Shown here: positions 55,916 to 64,000 of the stretch, piece by piece
Layout of the letters: each line of letters opens with the position of its first letter
How positions within the stretch are numbered: the first letter of the stretch is position 1
From: Chalara sp. BL73
Lineage: Eukaryota; Ascomycota; Leotiomycetes; Helotiales
Length of the DNA: 64,000 nt
NCBI GenBank assembly: GCA_918026815.1
Contig: CAKJVC010000142.1
Location: 1 to 64,000 of the forward strand
Direction: 5' to 3'
The notes under the pieces: generated by a model
Databases searched by the model: none
The model's input: only the letters and a program-made list of their open reading frames with translations
What the model was told of the DNA's origin: nothing
Program-made: the position numbers and the translations under genes

Positions 55916-56983
55916 GGCACACGAAATTTCTCGACTTTAATGAATTTTATTCCGAGAAATTAGTGTCTGATTCCATCATCAATTTTCTCAAAAAGCCGAA
56001 ACAAAAACATAAATTAGAAATTTCAAAAACAAAAAACACTTTACTAATTTAGCATCGAACTACATGCTACAGGTCTATGCGCAAAATAGGGTAATCAAAT
56101 ATGATAATTGATCAAATTGTAAATCGCAAATACAAATTACTGAATTAATAACTTAGCACTTTCGCGACTTAAAAATAAAACTAAGGTTAGCTCCTGACTA
56201 TTGCCAGGTAGGTGTAGGGTACATAATTCATTTTTCTAATATTCACTTTTTTAATATTCACTTTTTTAATATTCATTTTTCTAATATTCATTTTTCTAAT
56301 ATTCATTTTTCTAATATTCATTTTTCTAATATTCACTTTTTTAATATTCATTTTTTTAATATTCATTTTTTTAATATTAACTTTTTTAATATTCATTTTT
56401 CTAATATTAAGTTTTTTAATATTCATTTTTTTAATATTAACTTTCTTAATATTCATTTTTCTAATATTAACTTTTTTAATATCAATTTTTTTTTTAATAT
56501 TAACTTTTTTAATATTCATTTTTCTAATATTGAGTTTTTTAATATTCATTTTTTTAATATTAACTTTTTTAATATTAACTTTTTTAATATTAACTTTTTT
56601 AATCATTTTTCTAAAATTTTTCTAATATTCATTTTTCTAATATTCATTTTTCTAATATTCATTCATTTTTCTAATATTCATTTTTCTAATATTAAGTTTT
56701 TTAATATTCATTTTTTTTTTTTTAATATTCATTTTTCTAATAATCATTTTCCTAATATTCATTTTTCTAATTTTGTAATATTCATTTTTCTAATATTCAT
56801 TTTTTCTAAAATTAATTTGTGTAATATTAACTTTTGTAATATTAAGTTCTTTTTAATTTTGAAATACCAATTTCCAAATATCAAATCTAATAATTCATAT
56901 CCCCACCCCAAACTTACTAATACCCTAAATATTTGCGGGAAATGTAAAGAAAGATTGAATGGCAATTTTGTTCGTATTCAATA
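55916..56983. promoter_or_regulatory. Divergent intergenic region with minisatellite
   Basis: Separates the RING-patatin gene (minus) from the DUF3723 gene (plus). About 0.6 kb of it is the 15-bp minisatellite listed separately; the remainder is AT-rich promoter-like sequence. Confidence 0.6.
56230..56860. repeat. 15-bp AT-rich minisatellite
   Basis: About 40 units of the form taatattcatttttc with ttttt/cttttt variants. Because 15 is a multiple of three, the minus strand stays open for 139 codons and would read as repeats of MNIKK/VNIKK, but it is almost surely not a protein. Some units carry indels, especially after 56610. It fills most of the gap between two divergent genes. Confidence 0.9.
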
Positions 56984-59900
56984 ATGAGTATCAACTTGAG
57001 CAAAAGTGTTGGTATAGGAGTCATCAGTGTACACTCTCTTACCTTCTACTCTCCAAATCAACCAAATCAACCATTTGATCGTGAAAAAGACGATAGCATA
57101 ACCGATTTCTTAGTAGAGGTGTATCGGAAGAGTAAGAAGGGTTGTGATCGCGCTAACCCGAAATTCTACATCTCCGTAGTTGTCTGCGAGAATGAACTGA
57201 TGAATATCCTCGAGTTCTCATCTCTGACCTTATCCAACCTCCAACGCTCGACCATAGATGCGACTTATAGACCAAGTTTACATACTGGAGGGTCAAAGCT
57301 CTTGTGCCTCTTCGGGAAGCATCGGATAGAAGCCGCAAAACTCTTCCTCCATCCTCAGGATGCATGGTGGACTATTGAGCTATTTTTAAGCAAGCCTGGA
57401 ATTACACCACATATTTCAACTGGGAATCATGAAACCAATTTCTCTGATGGCGAAATATATAGGAAAGTGCGCTATTTTAAAGAAGAAGAAGATATTGTTC
57501 AAGAATGGATGCTTAATTTGAGTAACTCCAAAAGGACCATCCTACAACGACTTTTAAGAGATCCACTCAAGAAATCATTTGATTTACTGCTCGATTTCCC
57601 TGGGCTCTGGTGCGGTCTAGAACTGGGGAATATTACAAGGCATATTTCTTTGCGATGCCCTGAGCCAATTGCGAACTATCTAGAGCACAATATCTTGGAA
57701 GCATGGAACAACATTACATTAAAAGAGATTCAACTACGACGCTTTGTTGACATAGGGACAGTTCGCAACTTGGAGAACAGGTGTCCTGCCAACAGCGTAT
57801 CGGATCGAGAGTTTATCATTCACGCCATGGACAAAAATATCATATTCCCAGGCATCAGCGATCCAGACAAGCGTCGAAAGATAAAACTAGCAATACTTGA
57901 GCTAAAACTTATCATACCTAGTCTTAAAACTTTTCACGAGAACCTTAACTACTTTGAAATAGGCGTCAAAATAATCAAAAACCTAATCTGTACTAAAAGA
58001 GTAAAAGTCAGCCTTCGTCAATACATGGCCTCGCCTCGTATGTGGCATCCACCACCAGCCCCGGTCATAGAGGTTAATGACTCCGAATTTAGACGCATAA
58101 CGCTGAATCTGAACGAGGAAGAGTTTTCGGAGATTGCATTTCTAAACCTTTTCGTAATAGTTGTACGTCAATTTGCTTCGCTGAGTGAGTATTCTCCTCG
58201 GATAGATTCTAGACAAGAGGTCATACATGGTGTATTAGATCCACAACAGCAATATTGGTGTTTAAGGCGAGCGCAAATGCTGGGTTATCACAGCGAAAAG
58301 ATTAAACAAGGTCTACTAAATTTGCGAAGCTTTAGCCTTCCATATAAAAAGCCGCATGCAACGGCACCATCCGTGAGCGAAGGGCTACGCCGACGTTGTG
58401 GTCGACCATTCGTCAACGCCTACAAGGAAATACGAGCTAACCTATTTATTCCAAACATGGCTACAGCTGCCAAAGAACTGACTTTAGAGCCATCTGTTAT
58501 GTTTGTTCAGCAAGATTTCATGCGAGCATTCTTTGGCATTACATGGAGTAAAATTGTGCTGGAAGACAACTTTTCGATCCCTATGGCTCCATCATCTATC
58601 TTCGCTGTTGGCTCTCAAAGCCCCCTGGACAATCGACATGTCAGATCTCTTGCTTTGGGGCCCTACGAAAATGCTTCAGAGCATCACTTCACACAGCCGA
58701 GATACCATACCACATCCGCGAACTCGAGTATAACCTCGACTAGTCAAAGTCCATCGAGATTATCAGGTGCTTCCACAGTACGCTATGGTACGCCATCACC
58801 GGCGTTGGTCGATCTAACGCAACGCTTAGAAACCACCTTCCGTGGTGATGAGCGAGAGAGCGGGACTTCATTAAGAAATGTCTCGTTTGACGAACTTTCT
58901 CACCAAGATGAAATAGACGCTATCTACGAATTTTACAATTCACAAAACGCAGCAGAAGGTGGAAATAAAGTCATGCAAAGTCCCATGAATGAACAGGCAT
59001 CACTTGACCTTGATGCAGCGCCTGAATCTCACGCAGACGTGAATGGAAGAGCTACGGAGTCCCTACGTTCGATGGTCAATATAGAAAGAGTAGAAATCCA
59101 ACCAACATCCGGTCCTAGTATTTCCAGCTTGAGCGAAGTATCAGGCGACTTGAGTATGATTGACCAAAGATATCGATCCTTCCTCCCTCCTGCAAATATA
59201 TCTCCAGCGCATACACCACAAACCCGTACACAGCATGAAGCCACGACAAGATTTTCAAACGACAGCATATTTGCGTCAGATAAGCGCTCCTTTCTTGGTT
59301 CGAGCGACGGCACCGACCAGGATAGAACGTGTACACCGCAGCGAATAGATAGCATCATGCCATCGCATCGATCATTTCTTGACCCGACGGAAGAGCGTTC
59401 GCCAATACGGGCTTTTGGGTCTATCTTTATGATGAGTGATGAAGAGTCCCAGTTTCTACCATCGCACCGATCGTTTCTTGACTCAACGGTGGAGGAGCAT
59501 TTGTCAACACGGGCTTCTGGATCTATCTTTATGATGAGCGATGAAGAGTCTCAGTTTCCACAATCGCATCGATCATTTCTTGACCCAACAAAACGCAGCA
59601 GCACTCAAAGCACAGGTAGTAGTATACAGGTAAGTTGATGCAATGCTTCGAGCCTCATCTTCCAACTATTTCTGACAGCGCTGAGGAGTTGTTATCATCC
59701 CCAAAGTGTCGCTCTTTTCTTGAACCGAGGGTTGGCACTAGCTTGCACCGAGATTCTGCTAGAATTTCGGAGACCACAGCGTCTGAAACAGCTTCAATGC
59801 TAGTGCAAGAACGGCGATCTTTTTTAGGCCCGAGCCCATCAGACGAGCAGGAAAGAGAAGTTTCACCGACGTCTGGTAGTTGCCTACAACAACCCGGACT

Positions 59901-60279
59901 TAACTCGAATATAGAGACTACTTGTAACACAACTCAAATGAAAGAGAAGAAGCAGAATGCTGTTAAAAACGTGGCATTTACTTTTCGTGAATACAATGGT
60001 ATGGCATTCTCAAATAGATCAACGCAAAATCTAGAACTATATCTACAGCAGCGCGAAGGTTGGAAAGGAATAATAACCAAAGGACGACAGACGAAGACTG
60101 TACGATCAGAACACATTGACCATATGATGAGATGCTATGGAACAGGAGAAAGTTTTGTTTTGGTGAAACCGCATTATGTGGAACAATTATTCAATAACTA
60201 TCCAAAGCTTGCACGACATTCCTATGCTAGTGCGAATGGGAACTTTAATAATAGAAGTAATAAAAAGAAGAAAACTTGA
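56984..60279 (+). CDS. DUF3723-family protein, ~1079 aa
   Basis: Probable exons 56984-59629 and 59686-60279, joined by a 56-nt phase-0 intron (GTAAGT, ctgac branch, GCTGAG); the acceptor is the least certain part. The N-terminal ~600 residues match the fungal DUF3723 family in order: LLCLFGKHRIEAAKLFLHPQ, DAWWTIELFLS, DGEIYRKVRYF, LLDFPGLWCGLELG and IPSLKTFHENLNYFE. The C-terminal part is disordered and repetitive: HRSFLDP-type motifs recur at least seven times, in two places inside near-identical ~38-residue blocks (GSIFMMSDEESQF). The last ~70 residues (VAFTFREYNGMAFSNRSTQN and on) are globular again. DUF3723 genes have no known function but are recurrent Starship cargo. Confidence 0.85.
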
Positions 60280-60398
60280 CTGAACATTGCAAATTTACAG
60301 ACAAAGAAAAGAACATGTGGCGCCGTCAAGGCGATGGCAGTTAGGGTCTGCAATTGCTCTAGCCCGTCCAATACATAATATGTGTGCTTGCACTGACT

Positions 60399-60980
60399 TC
60401 AATAACCATACTTGTTTTTTTGGCGGGCTGTCTCCCCTCCTTTTTTCTTCGTTGCTCGGGTGTTCGGCTTCGAGGTTGGTATGTTGGAGGCTGACTCATT
60501 GGCATCTAATTCGAAGGAAGAAGGCATCTCGCTATCAGCAAGTGCGTCAAAGGTGTGGGGCGAGATTATTGGAGATTGGAAAATGTTGGTGTCAATAGAA
60601 GAGTGTGGCTCATGTTGAGTTGTAGTCGTATCGCTGTTTTCGGATACTTGATACGAACTCATGGTATCCTGATTATGTTGTGCGACTGATATATAATGAT
60701 CCGGGCCTTCCATGTCCATGATACCCATCTGGTTCTATTAGCAAGATTATGGAGCAGATCAAATGTAACTCACATTGGAATTTGGAAATGGGTAATCAGG
60801 GTCTGATTGAAAACCCCAGGATTCAAGACCATCTGTGCAAAAGAACGCACAACGGACACCGTAGAGAAAGTGCATCTCATATGCTTTCTTTCGTGCCCCC
60901 CTAAGACGTGAGGGAAAGTTCTTTCTCATACGAACCCTCTCTTCCTTGTCTTTACCATGTTGAAATATGAGATCAGTCAT
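60399..60980 (-). CDS. MADS-box-like protein, two exons, 178 aa
   Basis: Exons 60980-60774 and 60728-60399; a 45-nt intron (GTGAGT, gctaat, AACCAG), phase 0. The N-terminus reads RMRKNFPSRLRGARKKAYEM then LYGVRCAFFC, a MADS-box-like pattern (R-x3-F-x3-R-x-R-G-x-x-K-K-A-Y-E-h-x-x-L), with a following beta-strand and a WGFQSDPDYPF tail like fungal truncated MADS proteins. The C-terminal half is Ser/Thr/Asn-rich and disordered. Conserved basic residues fit DNA binding, but the domain is shorter than in classical SRF-type proteins and the initial MGRxKIxI segment is absent. It lies 120 bp beyond the DUF3723 gene, convergent with it. Confidence 0.6.
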
Positions 60981-61597
60981 AATTGTTGCTCAAGAAATAT
61001 AGATGGAGAATTGCGGTGCTGTGCTGCGAGCCCTATCAGGATAACGATAAGTGAGATCGAAGGAACAGTCGATATTTATCACTGGAAACAGGAAGTGCGT
61101 GAGACAAGCGCGCGGCTGTGAGGGTGTGATATGCATGCACTAAATGTTGGTCACATATTAGTGATATGTTCTTTGAGTTCCTTTTCGAGATCGAAGTTCA
61201 CAGTATCAGATTCTGAGATCCCGTGTCCGGGATTTTCATTACTTGATCTGGCCCTGTCCGGCGTCCGTAGTTCCGTACGCATGCATAGTCTATATGTTGG
61301 CTACTTAAGCGCTAGGCAGTTTCCAGAAATAGTCTCCGTGAACAAAAGGGACCGATATCTGAGGTCTTATAAATCCATTAGCCCGACATTGATATTCACA
61401 CCCGTATTTCATATAATATCAAGTGGCGGGTGTCAGAATGTGAGACTTCCCGTGAACTATCTTACAGGCAGATTAAAATTAGTCAGAAGTTCGAAGCCAC
61501 ATGGTAAAAGACTTTAATTTTAGCGCACAGAAAGCTAAAGCATGATGTAAGAGATCCTTGGAACTTCATTAGCCATTGAACTTTTGCAAGTGCCGCC
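60981..61597. other. No gene seen
   Basis: Short frames only (for example 61131-61517), none convincing. It holds the promoter of the MADS-like gene on the left and the 3' region of the ferric reductase on the right. Confidence 0.5.
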
Positions 61598-63416
61598 CTA
61601 CACAAATGATACCACTTCTTCTGCTGGTATACTTTCTAAAGGCGTCTGAATGCCTCCCTTGGGTCTTATTGCAGCCCTTCTATCAGTCTTATCTTCTCTC
61701 TGTACCGGCCAACTAATCTCTGAAGGTTTTGCAATTTGTTGAAGCTCGATGTTTATGTGCTGGTCGTATCTGGGAGGCTCTGATGAAGGTCTGAACTCCG
61801 CTTCTACGAACTCGATGATTTTCTCCTTTGACATTTTGCTGAGGATCTTGGTACGAATATTACCTACAAACTTAGGATCACCGCAGACTGATTTAGTAAT
61901 TAGCCCATTTTTTTAATTATAAGCGACGAATGAACTTGCCAATAACAATGTTCTGTCCTGGTGAATTATTTGCTACAGAGCGGACTGCTGCGCTTAGATC
62001 TTTGTAGTTATCGCATTTAGGATAAAATTGTTTTATTTTTGTTTCGTTGAAAGTAGTAACTGGTTCAGTGGCTGGCTTTTTCTTGAAATAGCACCATACT
62101 TGCAATAACGGATCAGGTAGCTTCGAAGTTTTTAGTATTGATCAAGGAGACAATTAATCATCGTTACCTTGGAACTTTGGTCTTCAAGTTTGTTAATGTA
62201 GTGACCCGCCCAGACTTCTTGCTGATTTTCCTCTAGCTCCCAATATATGTCCACCTTTCGAGTTCGTATACGTTGTCTAGATTTCATCCATATCAAGTAT
62301 TGAGCATAGGCTAGAACTCCCGCAATCCCAATGCCTTTTGCCGCGAGAATGACTGTGTCGTATTCCTCTACAGGTATATTCTGCCCGTGTGGGCCATCAA
62401 GACTAATTCTTTGATGTAGCGCTCCATTCGCGAGTCGTGACGTGAAGCCCAGTTTAGTCTCGATGAGGAACGTTATGCTGGAGAATGTCTGAGCAAGATC
62501 TTCTTCCCACCAAAAAATCATGAAAGGGTGGGATTGAAATTTATCATAAGCTTGAAGAGTCTCCGATCGTACATAGAAAAATTGCCCTGGTTTTGGGTGG
62601 AACTGTCCTTCTAGATCAACCTTGACTTTGACTGCCCGTTGATATTTTGTGATGTGGAAATTATGGGTTCGTGTGCCGATATTGTGCCTTAAATGCCTGT
62701 ACGCCATATGCAACATCCATAAACAAAGTGCGATGGTGGGATATATATACATCTTCCAACCCAGTGGAAATAAGTGCCAAAATGTCAATCCAAGAACCAA
62801 TATAGCAAGGAACTGATGGAGCCGAAAGAAAACTTCGAAGACACGCTTTCGGATAGGGTAGATCGACGAAGCGAAAATAGCAAGCATTGTGGTTGCGGCC
62901 TAATCATATGTTAATCTTCTTGGTAAATTTAATATAATGCAAACAAGGTCGTACAAATATCCCTGCCCTGGACTGAATAGAGCGACTATTATATCCTTTT
63001 GACGCCATAGCCAAGAACATGTGTATAAAGCTATGAAGGACAGTCATTCTCCCGATCCAATGATGTGCAAAAAAGTAAGAGGTTAGTGGCATGTTAAAAA
63101 ATTTGGCTATAACGCTTGTACGCTCTCCGAGGAATAAAGGAAGCATATTGAGACAAGCCATAAAGCCGGTTCGAGATCTTGCTACATTTACTGTCAAAGG
63201 TGGGAAAAGAACGCATAATCCATTTACAATGCCATATATCACAAGCAGCAGGATTTGGAATCTCGTTATACTGTTGTAGTAGCGTCGCGATATTATAATA
63301 GGGTAAACTAACTGGCTCAAAAAAAGGTATCTGGAGAATATAATCATTATATATAGGGCAAGCGTAGCGAGGACGCACCCGGCAATAGAAATGGCATACA
63401 CATAGTGCGTATTCAT
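61598..63416 (-). CDS. Ferric reductase (FRE-type), four exons, 554 aa
   Basis: Exons 63416-62955, 62899-62168, 62120-61940 and 61887-61598. The first two introns are GT-AG; the third (61888-61939) is best explained as GC-AG (GCAAGT ... ATCAG), which alone joins NIVI to VCGDPKF. The protein is a flavocytochrome of the ferric reductase/NOX superfamily, an integral plasma-membrane enzyme reducing Fe(III) chelates with NADPH through FAD and haem. N-terminal helices carry haem-type His residues (HHWIGR, 118-119; HSFIH, 128 and 132; RLH and FWH, 182 and 196). FAD site HPFMIF (278-283) and nucleotide site DGPHG/AAKGIGIAG (323-326, 341-348) are present; AKGIG replaces the usual AGGIG. CGDP near 502 is the last motif. 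Ferric reductases are recurrent Starship cargo. Confidence 0.9.
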
Positions 63417-63637
63417 AATGATAATCGTTTAGAAGGTTGTCCAGGAAGCGATGTTTGGCTCATTGTGATAGATATACCAGGGATATAGTAGCCATCACCC
63501 AAACCCAATTTCTTTGATTTAAAAGCATGAAACTGGATTCCGGGTTCGCAAAAGCCGAATCTGATTTTAAGAGTCGTTAGTACTTATAAATATCTCAGCC
63601 CGAGCTCCCTTCTGAAAGTTAAATTTTGTAGAGCACC
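63417..63637. promoter_or_regulatory. Divergent promoter region, 221 bp
   Basis: Shared upstream space between the ferric reductase (minus) and the Gln-rich repeat gene (plus). A TATAAATA-type box (about 63584-63591) lies some 50 bp upstream of the plus-strand ATG. Confidence 0.5.
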
Positions 63638-64000
63638 ATGGCTGACAGAGGTGGTAACGATCAAACTCAGCCTCAAACCCCAAGCACCGAGAATAGACGG
63701 GTCACAAGATCATATAGTCAGATTCTGCGAGCGCAAGCTGAACAGGCGCAGCAAAACGTGCGAGAGCAGAACAGCGTACCGCTTACGCAAAGCACTCATC
63801 AGAATCAGCAAGCTCAGGCTGAACAAGCGCAACAAAGCGTGCAGCCGCAGACATCCTCGCCTAGCCAAAGTAGACGAACCACAAGATCAAATAGTCAGAT
63901 TCTGCGAGCGCAAGCTGAACAGGCGCAGCAAAACGTGCAAGAGCAGAACAGCGTACCGCTTACGCAAAGCACTCATCAGAATCAGCAAGCTCAGGCTGAA
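63638..64000 (+). CDS. Gln-rich repeat protein, 5' part only
   Basis: ATG start (MADRGGNDQTQPQTPSTENR) 220 bp from the divergent ferric-reductase ATG; the gene runs past the window end, so its length and any later domain are unknown. The visible 121 residues hold a 59-residue repeat (offset 177 nt: first RRVTRSYSQILRAQAEQAQQ at 63695, second RRTTRSNSQILRAQAEQAQQ at 63872), almost identical at DNA level, with an internal NVxEQNSVPLTQSTHQNQQA segment. The composition is Gln, Ala, Ser and Thr, disordered, with a basic RRxTRSxSQ at the head of each unit. Near-identity implies recent duplication or homogenisation. Confidence 0.7.
   Translation, partial: MADRGGNDQTQPQTPSTENRRVTRSYSQILRAQAEQAQQNVREQNSVPLTQSTHQNQQAQAEQAQQSVQPQTSSPSQSRRTTRSNSQILRAQAEQAQQNVQEQNSVPLTQSTHQNQQAQAE

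Noticed and set aside
56187..56606. 139-codon minus-strand frame of MNIKK-type pentapeptides
   Set aside because: It is the translation of a 15-bp minisatellite; any array with a unit divisible by three can stay open. No promoter or other coding feature.

Overview
The window looks like nuclear DNA of a filamentous ascomycete (Pezizomycotina; the gene families suggest Leotiomycetes, but I cannot place it to genus). The evidence is short introns (about 44-71 nt) with GTAAGT-like donors, CTAAC/CTGAC branch sites and CAG/TAG acceptors, no operons, and typical fungal families: DUF7514, DUF7025-AAA, SRPK-like and FHA kinases, ferric reductase, DUF3723 and RING-patatin proteins. Genes are sparse and separated by long empty stretches, transposon remnants and decayed genes. 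This is the texture of an accessory, transposon-rich compartment rather than a conserved core region. Exon models below were joined by hand from splice signals and reading-frame phase.

Layout. 1-14 kb: an F-box-like protein, nested LTR remnants (2.77-3.13 kb), a long imperfect inverted repeat (4.6-5.5 kb), a copia Gag-like fragment, an unknown two-exon gene, a DUF7514 gene and an NF-YA/HAP2-like paralogue. 14-21 kb: small or unknown genes and a frameshifted TPR relic. 21.6-29 kb: an FHA-Ser/Thr kinase, a 567-aa protein with an internal duplication, an SRPK-like kinase (five exons), a TA-flanked MITE and a Trp/Tyr-repeat protein. 30.5-34.3 kb: a 21-bp tandem array, a decayed chromodomain-like gene, a possibly frameshifted gene and a C2H2 zinc-finger gene divergent from a small CxxCxGxG protein. 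35-40 kb: a probable membrane protein and a seven-exon DUF7025-AAA ATPase gene, each preceded by one copy of a diverged ~345-bp direct repeat. 41-45 kb: one unknown gene, then a 3.5-kb desert.

45.3-64 kb is the most notable part: a Ulp1/C48 cysteine peptidase, a JmjC-SET fusion, a RING-patatin protein whose patatin motifs all look degenerate, a DUF3723 gene, a MADS-box-like gene, a ferric reductase and a repeat-rich gene cut by the window end. Patatin-like, DUF3723 and ferric-reductase genes are published recurrent cargo of Starship giant transposons. Their co-occurrence within 12 kb, next to possible SUMO-protease and histone-modifier genes, suggests a Starship or a remnant of one. No DUF3435 tyrosine recombinase (captain) is visible in the window, so this is an inference. 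The 15-bp minisatellite between the divergent patatin and DUF3723 genes and the perfect 23-bp hairpin just after the JmjC-SET stop codon are further structural oddities of this segment.
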